Part shown: positions 51,470 to 61,980 of the stretch, one piece after another
How the letters are laid out: each line of letters opens with the position of its first letter
Numbering within the stretch: position 1 is the first letter of the stretch
DNA from: Colwellia demingiae
Lineage (GTDB): Bacteria; Pseudomonadota; Gammaproteobacteria; Enterobacterales; Alteromonadaceae
Assembly (NCBI RefSeq): GCF_007954275.1
Contig: NZ_VOLT01000013.1
Location: 1 to 64,000, forward strand
DNA length: 64,000 bases
Direction: 5' to 3'
The notes under the pieces: model-generated
What the model was told of the DNA's origin: nothing
Databases searched by the model: none
Seen by the model: only the letters and a program-made list of their open reading frames with translations
Made by a program: the position numbers and the translations under genes

Positions 51470-53521
51470 ATGCAAAAATTTTGTCGTATCGCTCTCGCCG
51501 TATCTTTATCGTTAGGTTTATCAGTAAGCGCTGTTGCGTTTGAAAAACCAATTACTCCAGAAGAACTCCCTGTACTCATGCCTGAAACTCAGCATGCTAC
51601 AGCAAGCAAGCGCATTACGGCACGATTCACTCGTGCGCATTATAAGAAAGTTACCATTGACGATGCTTTATCAGGTGAAGTTTTTGACCGTTATATTAAA
51701 CAACTTGATTATGCTAGAAATATTTTCTTAGCAACTGATATTAATGATTTCCAGCAATACCGTCTGGAATTCGACACCGTATTGACACGTGGAAAGTTAG
51801 AAACTGCTTACGATATTTACAACTTAAATATGCAAAGACGTTTAGAGCGTTATGAATATGCTGTCAGTTTATTAAGTAGTAAAGGCGATAAAAACCCTTT
51901 CAATTTCACTAAAGAAGAAATTTACTCTTTTGATCGTGAAGAAGCACCTTGGCCTGCTAGTGAAGCTGAGTTGAATGAATTATGGCGATTAAAGGTTAAA
52001 TCAGATGTTTTAAACCTGACGCTAACCAAGAAAGAATGGCCAAAAATTAAAGAAGTATTAACTAAGCGCTATGAATACGCGATTAAACGTTTAAAGCAAA
52101 GTGAAAGTGAAGATGCTTTCCAACTTGTGATGAATAGCTTTGCTCGTGTTGTTGAGCCACATACTTCATATTTATCTCCGCGTAATGCAGAACGATTCCA
52201 AGTTGATATGAACTTGTCACTTGAAGGGATTGGTGCAGAGTTACGCTCAATTGAAGATTATACTGTTATTCACCGTGTTGTTACGGGTGGTCCAGCAGAT
52301 AAGTCTAAACAATTGAAATCAAAAGATCGTATCGTTGGCGTTGCCCAAGGTGATAAAGATTTTGAAGATGTTATCGGTTGGCGCTTAGATGATGTGGTCG
52401 AGTTAATTAAAGGTGCTAAAGGCACTACAGTTCGCTTGCAAATATTATCAGGTGATAGTGACGATGAAGCCAATATTAAAGTGGTTTCTATAGTTAGAGA
52501 TATTATTAAATTAGAAGATAGAGCCGCAAAGTCAGAGGTTTATCTTGAAAATCCAGATGTGGCAGACAGTAAGAGATTAGGCGTTATTACTATACCTAGC
52601 TTTTACAACAACCTATCTAAAGATGTAAAAAAAGAAATAGCCAAACTGAAAGAACAGAAAGTGGAGGGCATCATTGTTGACCTTCGCGGTAACGGTGGCG
52701 GCTCATTGAGTGAAGCGACTTTATTAACGGGATTGTTTATCGATAAAGGTCCTGTTGTTCAAATTAGAGATGGCGCAAATCGTATTCAAGTTAACAGTGA
52801 TCGCGATGGTGTTAGCTTTTTTGATGGTCCACTAACCGTAATGGTTGATCGCTATAGTGCTTCAGCATCTGAAATATTCTCTGCTGCCATTCAAGATTAT
52901 GGTCGTGGTGTCATTATTGGTGAACATACGTTTGGTAAAGGTACAGTGCAACAGCATCGTGGTTTAGGTCGTGTATATGACTTATATGAAAAGCCTTTAG
53001 GAAGTATTCAATATACTATCGCTAAATTTTATCGTATTAATGGCGGTAGCACTCAACATAGAGGTGTTTTACCTGACATTTCTTTTCCTGCCGCGGTAAA
53101 CCCAGAAGATTGGGGCGAAAGTAAAGAAGAAAACGCATTACCTTGGGATCAAATTCAACAAGCCAAATATTCGCCATTGAATGAACTCAATACAGATATT
53201 GAATATCTGAGTTCACTTTATCAGCAACGAATTAAAGACAACCCAGAGTTTAATTACTTACTGGAAGATATTAGTATTTATCAAGCAGAAAAAGATGATA
53301 AAACTATTTCATTGAACCTTGCGACACGTAAATCTGAACGCGAAGAGCGTAAAAGTAAACGTTTAGTGCGTGTTAATGAACAACTTGTGCTTCTAGGAAA
53401 AGAGAAAGTAACCGATTTAGATGATTTATCTGATGAGCTTGATGATTTAGACCCATTTTTAGATGAGGCGGCTCGTATAACTTTCGATTTTGTATCTTTA
53501 GGCAAAATAGCAAAAAAATAA
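51470..53521 (+). CDS. prc: Carboxy-terminal processing protease Prc (Tsp)
   Basis: A 683-residue periplasmic serine protease, almost the 682 of E. coli. The signal peptide is at about 1-23 (ending VSAVA). The N-terminal helical domain is followed by a PDZ region near 230-330 (LSLEGIGAELRS and KDRIVGVAQGDKDFEDVIGW). The Ser/Lys dyad is in YSASASEIFSAAIQDYGRG (near 462-480) and FGKGTVQQHRG (near 487). A C-terminal DUF3340 helical part follows. It degrades tagged and envelope proteins. Confidence 0.97.
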   Translation: MQKFCRIALAVSLSLGLSVSAVAFEKPITPEELPVLMPETQHATASKRITARFTRAHYKKVTIDDALSGEVFDRYIKQLDYARNIFLATDINDFQQYRLEFDTVLTRGKLETAYDIYNLNMQRRLERYEYAVSLLSSKGDKNPFNFTKEEIYSFDREEAPWPASEAELNELWRLKVKSDVLNLTLTKKEWPKIKEVLTKRYEYAIKRLKQSESEDAFQLVMNSFARVVEPHTSYLSPRNAERFQVDMNLSLEGIGAELRSIEDYTVIHRVVTGGPADKSKQLKSKDRIVGVAQGDKDFEDVIGWRLDDVVELIKGAKGTTVRLQILSGDSDDEANIKVVSIVRDIIKLEDRAAKSEVYLENPDVADSKRLGVITIPSFYNNLSKDVKKEIAKLKEQKVEGIIVDLRGNGGGSLSEATLLTGLFIDKGPVVQIRDGANRIQVNSDRDGVSFFDGPLTVMVDRYSASASEIFSAAIQDYGRGVIIGEHTFGKGTVQQHRGLGRVYDLYEKPLGSIQYTIAKFYRINGGSTQHRGVLPDISFPAAVNPEDWGESKEENALPWDQIQQAKYSPLNELNTDIEYLSSLYQQRIKDNPEFNYLLEDISIYQAEKDDKTISLNLATRKSEREERKSKRLVRVNEQLVLLGKEKVTDLDDLSDELDDLDPFLDEAARITFDFVSLGKIAKK

Positions 53522-53537
53522 GCAGTATTTGCATAAT

Positions 53538-53568
53538 AAAGCCGCCCATCGAGGCGGCTTTATTTTTA
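53538..53568 (+). terminator. Rho-independent terminator (prc)
   Basis: AAAGCCGCC, loop CATCGA, GGCGGCTTTATTTTT. Confidence 0.92.
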
Positions 53569-53645
53569 TATAAACACAATGATATTAGCCTACCGTTAAT
53601 TAATCCGATTGGTATAACTACAATAATAAAAAAGGTTTACATTAC

Positions 53646-55124
53646 ATGTCTGAGTTAAATCTCCCAAAAAAACCAAGTATGCTCGATGCAAGCATTCCAG
53701 TGATCACTTTAATTTGTTTACTCACCCTAGCCGTATTTTATTTTGGCGATAATTCATCTTATGGTCCGAATCAAATAGCACTACTTATGGCCATGGGCGT
53801 TGCTATTATTGTTGGCGTAAAAAATGGGCACAACTGGCAGTCCATTGAAAAAGCTATTGTGAATGGTATTTCTCTTTCTCTTGGTGCGGTTTTAATCTTA
53901 TTCGCCGTAGGCTCGCTAATTGGCACTTGGTTATTATCAGGGACTGTACCGACCATGATTTATTATGGATTACAGTTATTAAATCCATCATGGTTTTATG
54001 CTGCGGCTTGTGTAATGTGTGCGATAGTCTCTATGAGTATTGGTAGTTCGTGGACTACCGCAGCTACAATAGGTGTTGCTTTGATTGGTATAGCTCAAGG
54101 GCTAGATTTATCTCCGGCGGTTACTGCAGGTGCTGTTATTTCGGGTGCTTATTTTGGTGATAAAATATCTCCTCTCTCAGAGACGACAAATTTAGCTCCG
54201 GCTATTGCAGGTAGTGAACTTTTTGCTCATATACGTTATATGTTTTGGACAACAGCGCCTTCTATTATCACGGCGCTAGTCTTGTTCATCATTATTGGAC
54301 TTAATGAAACCATTACAGTAAATAATGACAGTATTTATTTGTTAAGCCAGCAGTTAGCAGAACAATTTAATATTTCGGTCTTTAATTTAGTACCTTTATT
54401 GGTTTTATTAACGCTGGCCATTAAAAAAGTACCTGCCTTTCCCGCGGTTGCAATTGGTGCTTTAATTGGTGGCGTTTGGGCATTGGTATTTCAGCAAGAG
54501 TTAATCGTGCGCTTAGGCGGAGATACTGATTTGATTACAGCAAATGTTAAAGTGATCTGGACGGCCTTTTTTGATGGTGTAGTGATTGAAACGGGTAACG
54601 GTCAGCTTGATTCCTTACTCAGTGGAGGAGGGATGTCTTCTATGCTTAATACTGTTTGGCTTATCATGTGCGCGTTAAGTTTTGGTGCGGTATTAGAGCA
54701 CTTAGGTATGTTGAAAAAATTTGTTGAAGTTATTTTAGCTTCTGCTAAATCAACCGGTAGTCTTATCGCGAGTACAGTGGCAACTTGTATCGGCACTAAC
54801 ATTTTAACAGCAGATCAATATATGGCCATTGTAATGCCAGGTCGCATGTATAAAGAAGAATACGAGCGAAGAGGTTTAGACCCTTTAGTATTAAGCCGTA
54901 CTCTGGAAGATGCAGGTACTATTACTTCACCGCTTATCCCATGGAATACTTGTGCGGTTTATATGTCAGGGGTGTTATTAGTTAACCCACTTGATTATAT
55001 GTTTTATTGTTTCTTTAATTGGATTAACCCAATTCTTGCTGTTATTTATGGCTTTATTGGTTTTAATATTAAGAAATTGACTAATAAAACAACTAATGAA
55101 ACAACTCATAAAGCAACAGCTTAA
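53646..55124 (+). CDS. nhaC: NhaC family Na+/H+ antiporter
   Basis: A 492-residue, roughly 11-12 helix inner-membrane antiporter. Family marks are SIGSSWTTAATIGVALIGIA, the GAYFGDKISPLSETTNLAPA loop with conserved Asp and Ser, and EDAGTITSPLIPWNTCAVYM. It should export sodium, useful in a marine cell; other ion or organic substrates occur in the superfamily. It lies 27 bp upstream of pepN, perhaps by chance rather than function. Confidence 0.92.
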   Translation: MSELNLPKKPSMLDASIPVITLICLLTLAVFYFGDNSSYGPNQIALLMAMGVAIIVGVKNGHNWQSIEKAIVNGISLSLGAVLILFAVGSLIGTWLLSGTVPTMIYYGLQLLNPSWFYAAACVMCAIVSMSIGSSWTTAATIGVALIGIAQGLDLSPAVTAGAVISGAYFGDKISPLSETTNLAPAIAGSELFAHIRYMFWTTAPSIITALVLFIIIGLNETITVNNDSIYLLSQQLAEQFNISVFNLVPLLVLLTLAIKKVPAFPAVAIGALIGGVWALVFQQELIVRLGGDTDLITANVKVIWTAFFDGVVIETGNGQLDSLLSGGGMSSMLNTVWLIMCALSFGAVLEHLGMLKKFVEVILASAKSTGSLIASTVATCIGTNILTADQYMAIVMPGRMYKEEYERRGLDPLVLSRTLEDAGTITSPLIPWNTCAVYMSGVLLVNPLDYMFYCFFNWINPILAVIYGFIGFNIKKLTNKTTNETTHKATA

Positions 55125-55151
55125 TTCTCTTCTCCAAAGTAAGGCTCTATT

Positions 55152-57770
55152 ATGTCATCTATTTTAGCAGACACAGCACCACGATTTTTAGCGGACTACC
55201 GCCCAGCTGATTTTACTATTAACACAGTAAATTTAACTATCCATTTAGATGACACCTGTAGCCAAGTGGTTAGTGAACTGACCCTAGAGCGAAAAGGTGA
55301 TAATCAACAAGCATTGCAACTAAACGGTGAGCATTTAACATTAGTATCATTAGTGCTTGATAATCAGGCGCTCAGTAAAGAACAATATCAAATAAATGAT
55401 ACGCTATTAATTATTCCGGCAAGTAGCTTGCCTGATAGAAGCCATTTTACCCTCATTATTACTACCGAGATAAATCCACAAGAAAATACGGCGCTAGAAG
55501 GATTATTTAAATCAGGTGATGCTTTTTGTACTCAATGTGAAGCAGAAGGCTTTCGACGTATTAGCTATTATCTAGATAGACCTGATGTGATGGCAACATT
55601 TACCACTAAAGTTATCGCTGATAAAAGCTTATATCCCTATTTATTATCTAATGGTAATAAAGTAGCGAGTGGTGAATTGTCGAACAATAAACACTTTGTT
55701 ACTTGGCATGACCCATTTCCAAAACCTTGTTATCTTTTTGCTTTAGTCGCGGGTGATTTTGACCTACTTGAGGATAGCTTTACTACGGCGTCGGGACGAG
55801 AAGTTGCCCTTGAAATATTTGTTGATAAAGGTAACTTGGTTAAAGCTGAACATGCGATGACGTCACTACAAAAATCAATGGCGTGGGATGAAGAGACATT
55901 TGGTCTTGAATATGACTTAGATATCTACATGATTGTCGCGGTAGACTTTTTTAATATGGGCGCGATGGAAAACAAAGGCTTAAATGTTTTTAATTCCAAA
56001 TTCGTACTTGCAGATAGTCACTGCGCGACAGATAGTGACTATTTTAATATTGAAGCGGTTATCGCACATGAGTATTTTCATAACTGGACCGGAAATCGCG
56101 TCACCTGTCGTGATTGGTTTCAACTTAGCTTAAAAGAAGGTTTAACCGTTTTTCGAGATCAGCAATTTAGTGCCCAAATGCATTCAAGTGCTGTGACGCG
56201 TATTCAAAACGTACGCCTATTACGTTCACAGCAGTTTGCTGAAGACGCAGGCCCAATGGCGCATCCAATACGACCTGAAAAAGTACTAGAAATGAATAAC
56301 TTTTACACCCTAACTGTTTATGAAAAGGGTTCAGAAGTTATTCGTATGTTGCATACATTAATTGGTGTAGATAAATTTAGACAAGGCATGGACTTATATT
56401 TTTCTCGTTTTGATGGGATGGCAGTCACTTGTGATGATTTTATCAATGCGATGAGTGATGCTAGTGGTAAAGATTTAGCTCAATTTAAGTTATGGTATAG
56501 TCAGTCTGGAACGCCTGTGGTTAAAGCACAAGAAATGTTTGACTCACAAACTAACATTTATACATTAACCTTAAGACAGCAGTCACCAATAACTAAAAAC
56601 CAACAAAATCCACAAGCTTTGCATATTCCAGTCAAGGTTGAATTAATCAGTGAAAATAATGACGAGCCTTCTCAAAGTGAGTTATTAGAATTGACCCAAA
56701 CCGAGCAAAGTTGGCAGTTTAATGGTTTTACCAGCAAACCAACTTTAGCAATGCTTGCTGATTTTAGTGCTCCAGTTAAGTTGATTTTTGATCAAGACAA
56801 TACCAGCTTATTAACCATTATGAAGCAAGCTGATAATAGTTTCTGTCGCTGGGATGCAGGTCAGAAATTATTAATGTCATACTTACATCAATTAACTTTT
56901 GATATTGATTACACTGTCCCTACTGAATTAATCAATGCAATCAATGATATGTTGAATAGTGGTGGCGATCGCGCCTTCATTGCTGAGCAATTATCATTAC
57001 CTAGCTTCGATGAAGCTGCTAGTTTGATGATAGATATTGACCCAATAGCATTGACCAATGCGATAACCACGCTTGCTATTTTTATTGCTCGAGGCACCCA
57101 GCAACAATTACTCACTAGCTATAAAGCTTGTCAGCAGGATGATTTAAAAGAAAACGCTGTAGCGAATAGAGCATTAAAAAATGTTTGTTTGGCGTATTTA
57201 AGTCTTTTACCTGAATATCAGTATTTGGTTACACAACAATACCAACAAGCTACGAATAATGATGACATCTTACAAGAGAACATGACCGATAGTTTGGCTG
57301 CTTTAACTTGTAGCTCAAAAAACAATCTAGACGACTTAAATGAACAATTAGAACATTTCGAGAATAAGTGGCAACAAACTACACTAGTTATGGATAAATG
57401 GTTTGCCTTGAATGCTAGTGTGGTCAGTGAAGATGTTTTTGCACAACTTGACAAGTTATTAGAGCATCCACAATTTAGCTTAAAAAATCCAAATAGAGCG
57501 CGCTCATTAATTAGTGCTTTTGCAATGAATAATCCTAAGTATTTTCATTGTCAGACAGGGCGAGGTTATCAATTTTTAGCAAATCAAATTGCTAAATTAA
57601 ATGAAATTAACCCACAAGTTGCTTCAAGACTAATTACACCGTTAATTCAATATAAAAGTTTTGCCCCCGCACATCAAAAGTTGATGAAAGCAGAGTTAGT
57701 TAAATTACAGGCATTAACCAACTTGTCTAATGATTTAAAAGAAAAGCTTGATGCTGCACTCAATGATTAA
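55152..57770 (+). CDS. pepN: Aminopeptidase N
   Basis: An 872-residue M1 zinc aminopeptidase. The substrate loop is MGAMENKGLNVFNSKFVLAD (near 273), and the zinc site is VIAHEYFHNW (near 305) with the distant Glu in SLKEGLTVF. The four-domain length fits PepN of Escherichia coli (870). It removes N-terminal residues from peptides. A 13-bp perfect hairpin follows (57811-57849). Confidence 0.97.
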   Translation: MSSILADTAPRFLADYRPADFTINTVNLTIHLDDTCSQVVSELTLERKGDNQQALQLNGEHLTLVSLVLDNQALSKEQYQINDTLLIIPASSLPDRSHFTLIITTEINPQENTALEGLFKSGDAFCTQCEAEGFRRISYYLDRPDVMATFTTKVIADKSLYPYLLSNGNKVASGELSNNKHFVTWHDPFPKPCYLFALVAGDFDLLEDSFTTASGREVALEIFVDKGNLVKAEHAMTSLQKSMAWDEETFGLEYDLDIYMIVAVDFFNMGAMENKGLNVFNSKFVLADSHCATDSDYFNIEAVIAHEYFHNWTGNRVTCRDWFQLSLKEGLTVFRDQQFSAQMHSSAVTRIQNVRLLRSQQFAEDAGPMAHPIRPEKVLEMNNFYTLTVYEKGSEVIRMLHTLIGVDKFRQGMDLYFSRFDGMAVTCDDFINAMSDASGKDLAQFKLWYSQSGTPVVKAQEMFDSQTNIYTLTLRQQSPITKNQQNPQALHIPVKVELISENNDEPSQSELLELTQTEQSWQFNGFTSKPTLAMLADFSAPVKLIFDQDNTSLLTIMKQADNSFCRWDAGQKLLMSYLHQLTFDIDYTVPTELINAINDMLNSGGDRAFIAEQLSLPSFDEAASLMIDIDPIALTNAITTLAIFIARGTQQQLLTSYKACQQDDLKENAVANRALKNVCLAYLSLLPEYQYLVTQQYQQATNNDDILQENMTDSLAALTCSSKNNLDDLNEQLEHFENKWQQTTLVMDKWFALNASVVSEDVFAQLDKLLEHPQFSLKNPNRARSLISAFAMNNPKYFHCQTGRGYQFLANQIAKLNEINPQVASRLITPLIQYKSFAPAHQKLMKAELVKLQALTNLSNDLKEKLDAALND

Positions 57771-57810
57771 TTCAACCTATTACCAATTAGAAAACTAGGT
57801 ATATCACCTG

Positions 57811-57849
57811 GTAGTAACGTGCTTTGATTTCGAATTAGCACGTTACTAC
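57811..57849 (+). terminator. Perfect stem-loop after pepN
   Basis: GTAGTAACGTGCT / AGCACGTTACTAC, 13 bp with a 13-nt loop. The T run is weak (ACTATTTATAT), so it may act as a weak or rho-assisted terminator. Confidence 0.6.
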
Positions 57850-57877
57850 TATTTATATCCGTTAATGTATTTAAAAT

Positions 57878-58093
57878 ATGAAATATTACTTCTCTCTTAA
57901 AATAACAACTAATGAATTTCTACCTTACTACCAAGGCACAGTTCAAAATGTTGTCGTCACAACAACCCAAGGCGTTAAAGTGCAGTTTCCTGCTATGCAC
58001 TTACGAAAGTACCTTAGCGTTAATGGTATTCAAGGTGATTTTTGTTTACAAACTCAACAAAATAAATTTTTATCCTTATCTAAACTGAATTAA
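57878..58093 (+). CDS. DUF2835 small protein
   Basis: A 71-residue protein matching DUF2835, a family found mostly downstream of pepN in gammaproteobacteria: YYQGTVQNVVVTTTQGVKVQ then FPAMHLRKYLSVNGIQGDF. It is predicted to be soluble with a small beta fold. The function is unknown. Confidence 0.9.
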   Translation: MKYYFSLKITTNEFLPYYQGTVQNVVVTTTQGVKVQFPAMHLRKYLSVNGIQGDFCLQTQQNKFLSLSKLN

Positions 58094-58135
58094 TTTCGCT
58101 TCAATGTTGTTAAATAGAGTAATCACTTGAAACAG

Positions 58136-58146
58136 TGGTCCGACCA
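58136..58146. promoter_or_regulatory. FadR-like site TGGTCCGACCA
   Basis: The 11-bp palindromic core TGGTCCGACCA is exactly the centre of the known FadR operator consensus (TGGTCNGAC). Outer bases fit less well. It lies in the 377-bp leader of the DUF1302 cluster. Regulation by a fatty-acyl-CoA responsive repressor is inferred. Confidence 0.45.
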
Positions 58147-58233
58147 TTCGCCTTGTGTATTTACAATCGTAACTTAAACAAATAATCGTTATTTCATGAG
58201 CTTATAAAACAAACCTAGTATTGTAATATTTAA

Positions 58234-58254
58234 TTTTCAAACGCTCGTTTAAAA
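58234..58254. promoter_or_regulatory. PsrA-like inverted repeat
   Basis: TTTTCAAACGCTCGTTTAAA: CAAAC-N4-GTTTA, close to the published PsrA pattern (C/GAAAC-N2-4-GTTTG/C). PsrA is a TetR-type sensor of long-chain fatty acids. It lies downstream of the FadR-like site. Nothing else notable is in 58094-58470. Confidence 0.4.
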
Positions 58255-58470
58255 CAATGCATTAAAGCGAGCATTTAGTTGAATGCAAGTCATTAAAATA
58301 TAGCGCTTTAACTCGTATGTTTACGCTTGCTACCTAAGTCAAATGATGTAATTATTGCTGTCGTTAGATAAATAATATAACAAGAACTAACTTTTGATTA
58401 CATTAATGTAGATGAACTTTCGGTGATATTTTATCTTTTAGCATCATGTTCTGAACAGGGGAGAGAATAG

Positions 58471-60579
58471 ATGAAAAACAAGCCTCAACATGGCTTTGCC
58501 AAAAAACCTTTAGCTGTAGGTATTGCTGCCGCGCTTTCAATGTCGTTGTTAACCTCAATGGTTAATACTGCTCAAGCAGCAAGATGGGAGCTCGGTGATG
58601 TAGAGATCAGTTTTGATTCTACTTTTAGTCTCGGCTCAAGCTGGCGAACAGAAGATAGAAACTGGAATGACAATATAGGTAAGTCTAACAATGCCAATAG
58701 TGGCATCGATTTCGGAAATTATAAGGTCTATGCCCCAAACCCAGTTAAAGAAGATGTTTGGAAAGGTGCTGGTGGTTATTCTACCAATGGCGATAACGGT
58801 AATTTAAATTACGATGCCGGTGAAAGTTTCTCAAAGATATTTAAAGGTGTTCATGAATTAGATATCCACTATCAAAATGTTGGTGTTTTTGTTCGTGGTA
58901 TGTATTTTTATGATTATGCCATGATGGATGATGATAGAGCATCATCTAATGCACTTACCGGTAATGTATTCGACCCGTGTCGTGATGGTGAAGCGCAAGA
59001 GCAAGTTTGTAAAGATGTTCGCTTACTTGATGCCTATGTTTATGGCGATTTTGAAATCGGTGAAATGCCTTTCTCAGTACGTCTTGGTGATCAAGTAATT
59101 AGCTGGGGTGAAAGTACGTTAATTTCTCACGGCATCAGTGAGATAAACCCGGTTGATGTTGCCCGTTTACGTGCGCCAGGCGCTGAAGTAAAAGAAGCTT
59201 TTATACCTTTTGGTGCCTTGTGGGCGTCTTTAGGTGTTACGGATAACTTTAACGTTGAGATGTTTTACCAATACTCTTGGGAAAAAACAATTTTACCACC
59301 ACCAGGTAGTTATTTTTCTACCAACGATTTTGCCGGTGACGGCGGTCAGTACAACAATGTTCAACTCGGTTTTGGTGGCAATCCTGATATGAATTTAGAT
59401 TATCTAATAGCGGGTCTAAATGAAATTGGAGATGTAGTTCGAGCAGCGTTAGCAACCGGTGACCCTGCAACTATAGCAAAAGCTCAGGCTCAAGCTGGAG
59501 GTATGTATGGTGCTTATGCTACTAACCTTACCTTAAGAGCTCCTGGTTCTAAGGCTGAAAATGAACCGGATGATGGCGGCCAATATGGTTTGCGTTTATC
59601 TTGGTTTTTACCTGAACTTAATGATACCGAAATAAGTTTGTATCATGTTAATTACCATAGTCGTCGACCTATATTTTCAGGCGTTACCGCAGATTATAGT
59701 GCTACGTCAGTAGGGGGAGATCTTGGTTATCTGACAAAAAATCAAATTAACGAAGATAACTATACTGACTTAAATAGTTTTTCTCGTGTTGAGTTAGACT
59801 ATGTAGAAGACATTAAAATGTACGCAATGAGTTTTAACACAACCTTGGGTACAACAGCCTTTGCCGGTGAAGTAAGTTATCGTCAAGATGAGCCGTTGCA
59901 AATTGATGATGTTGAACTACTATTTGCTGCAGTTCCTCAGCAAGTTTATAATTCAGGAAACCCTGCGGGCGCCGCGCTAAATGGTGTTTCGCAAATGGTT
60001 AATGCTGATGGTAATCCTTTCGGTCCTGGTGAAAGAGCAAATGGTTATATTCTCTCTGATACTATGCAAGCACAAATGACCTTAACACATCTGTTTGGAC
60101 CAACTTTTGGTGCCAGTCAAGTGGTAGGACTCATTGAAGTAGGTGGTATCAATATTAATGATATGCCTGAGCAAAGTGAATTACGTTTAAATGGCCCAGG
60201 CACCGCGCGCAGTGGTGGTGTTAGTAATGGTGCTCCAGGTTTAAACAAAGCTTTACAAGATGGTGTTGAAACTAACCCATTCCCAACCGAATTCGCTTGG
60301 GGTTACCGTGCAATCGCTAAATTTGAATATACCAACGTTATCGCTGGCATCAACATAGCGCCACGTGTTGTATTTTCCCACGATGTTAGTGGTATAACAC
60401 CTGACCCATTGTTTATGTTTATTGAAGGCAGAAAGTCAATGGCGCTTGGAGTAACCTTTGATTATCAAAGTCGTTGGTCAGCAGATTTGAACTATAACAG
60501 CTTCTTCGGTGGTGTTGGCACGACTAATAAGATGGAAGATCACGACTATGTTTCTTTCAGCGTAAAATATTCAATCTAA
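58471..60579 (+). CDS. DUF1302 family outer-membrane protein
   Basis: A 702-residue precursor; signal peptide about 1-36 (ending TAQA). The mature protein is Gly/Asp/Tyr-rich, with amphipathic strands and a C-terminal YVSFSVKYSI, as in an outer-membrane barrel. DUF1302 marks include the start ARWELGDVEISFDSTFSLGS, RLGDQVISWGESTLISHGIS and RLSWFLPELNDTEISLYHVN. CAGGGGAGAG lies just ahead of ATG 58471. It is the first gene of a four-gene cluster with DUF1329, YCF48 and RND proteins, which usually travel together. Confidence 0.92.
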   Translation: MKNKPQHGFAKKPLAVGIAAALSMSLLTSMVNTAQAARWELGDVEISFDSTFSLGSSWRTEDRNWNDNIGKSNNANSGIDFGNYKVYAPNPVKEDVWKGAGGYSTNGDNGNLNYDAGESFSKIFKGVHELDIHYQNVGVFVRGMYFYDYAMMDDDRASSNALTGNVFDPCRDGEAQEQVCKDVRLLDAYVYGDFEIGEMPFSVRLGDQVISWGESTLISHGISEINPVDVARLRAPGAEVKEAFIPFGALWASLGVTDNFNVEMFYQYSWEKTILPPPGSYFSTNDFAGDGGQYNNVQLGFGGNPDMNLDYLIAGLNEIGDVVRAALATGDPATIAKAQAQAGGMYGAYATNLTLRAPGSKAENEPDDGGQYGLRLSWFLPELNDTEISLYHVNYHSRRPIFSGVTADYSATSVGGDLGYLTKNQINEDNYTDLNSFSRVELDYVEDIKMYAMSFNTTLGTTAFAGEVSYRQDEPLQIDDVELLFAAVPQQVYNSGNPAGAALNGVSQMVNADGNPFGPGERANGYILSDTMQAQMTLTHLFGPTFGASQVVGLIEVGGININDMPEQSELRLNGPGTARSGGVSNGAPGLNKALQDGVETNPFPTEFAWGYRAIAKFEYTNVIAGINIAPRVVFSHDVSGITPDPLFMFIEGRKSMALGVTFDYQSRWSADLNYNSFFGGVGTTNKMEDHDYVSFSVKYSI

Positions 60580-60594
60580 TTTAAGGCATAAATC

Positions 60595-61968
60595 ATGAGA
60601 AATAACATGAATAGAGTCAAACTATTATCATTGACCATCTCTATGGTCTTATCGGCAGGTGCTTTAGCTAAAATACCAGCCGATCAAGCAGCAACGTTGT
60701 CGTCGGAGTTAACTCCATTAGGTGCAACACGTGCTGCCAATGAAGATGGTTCGATTCCTGAATGGACTGGCGGTATTACTAAGCCACCTGCAGGATATAC
60801 TCCGGGCGATCATCATATTGATCCTTATCCAACAGACAAGATTCAATTTACGATTACAGCGAGTAATCTTGCAGATTACAAAACGTTGTTAACACCAGGA
60901 CAAATTAAGTTATTTGAGACTTATCCTGATACCTACAAAATGAATGTTTATCAAACACATCGTAGTGCTTCATATCCAGAACATGTTTATCAGGCTGTTA
61001 AAGATAATGCTACACGTTCAGAATTAGTTAAAGAAGGTAATGGTATTAAGCAAGCTGCTGTCGGTATTCCTTTTCCGGTACCAGCAAATGGTCTAGAAGC
61101 TATTTGGAACCACACATTACGCTATCGTGGTGAAAGTGTTACTCGTCAAGCGGGTCAAGCAGCACCAACAGCATCAGGTAGTTTTACTTATGTTGGTTTA
61201 AATGAAACATTATTATTACCATACAGTGCTCAAGGTGCCTCACCAGAGGAGCTTGAAAAAACTAATATTTTGTTTAAATTCAAACAAAAATTAACTGAGC
61301 CTGCTCGTCTAGCAGGTACTGCTTTATTAGTTCATGAAACTATGGATCAAATCAAAACACCGAGACAAGCCTGGACTTATAATACCGGTCAGCGTCGTGT
61401 ACGTCGTGCGCCGAATGTGGCTTATGATGCACCAGGTACAGCGTCAGATGGTTTAAGAACCACAGATGATTTTGATATGTATAATGGCGCACCAAATCGT
61501 TATAATTGGACGTTAAAAGGCAAGCAAGAATTATTGATCCCTTACAACGACTATAGACTTCATAGTGATAAAGTTAAGTATGAAGATATTCTACAGGCAG
61601 GGCATATTAACCCCGACTTAGTGCGGTATGAAAAGCATCGTGTGTGGGTAGTTGAAGCAAACCTTAAAGAAAATACTCGTCATATATACAAGAAGCGTGT
61701 TTTTTATATCGATGAAGATAGTTGGCAAGTAGCCGTCACTGATATTTATGATAACCGTGATGAGCTTTATCGTGTAGGTGTAGCACATGCTATCAATTAT
61801 TATGATGTACCCACGCTTTGGTCAACGCTTGATGTGTTTCATGATCTTCAATCACGTCGTTATATAGCAATAGGGTTAGATAACGAAGCTAAAATGTATG
61901 ACTTCTCTAAGAAGCTTAATGAGCGAGATTTTACTCCCGCTGCGTTAAGACGAGAAGGTCGTAGATAA
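60595..61968 (+). CDS. DUF1329 family exported protein
   Basis: A 457-residue precursor, signal peptide about 1-25 (ending GALA). The fold is LolB/LppX-like in related proteins. Marks are LTPLGATRAANEDGSIPEWT, YPEHVYQAVKDNATR, RQAWTYNTGQRRVRRAPNVA and a tail KLNERDFTPAALRREG. It begins 15 bp after the DUF1302 stop and is followed by a terminator. A periplasmic lipid-binding or chaperone role is suggested by the family, not shown here. Confidence 0.92.
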   Translation: MRNNMNRVKLLSLTISMVLSAGALAKIPADQAATLSSELTPLGATRAANEDGSIPEWTGGITKPPAGYTPGDHHIDPYPTDKIQFTITASNLADYKTLLTPGQIKLFETYPDTYKMNVYQTHRSASYPEHVYQAVKDNATRSELVKEGNGIKQAAVGIPFPVPANGLEAIWNHTLRYRGESVTRQAGQAAPTASGSFTYVGLNETLLLPYSAQGASPEELEKTNILFKFKQKLTEPARLAGTALLVHETMDQIKTPRQAWTYNTGQRRVRRAPNVAYDAPGTASDGLRTTDDFDMYNGAPNRYNWTLKGKQELLIPYNDYRLHSDKVKYEDILQAGHINPDLVRYEKHRVWVVEANLKENTRHIYKKRVFYIDEDSWQVAVTDIYDNRDELYRVGVAHAINYYDVPTLWSTLDVFHDLQSRRYIAIGLDNEAKMYDFSKKLNERDFTPAALRREGRR

Positions 61969-61980
61969 TCAGTAACATGA

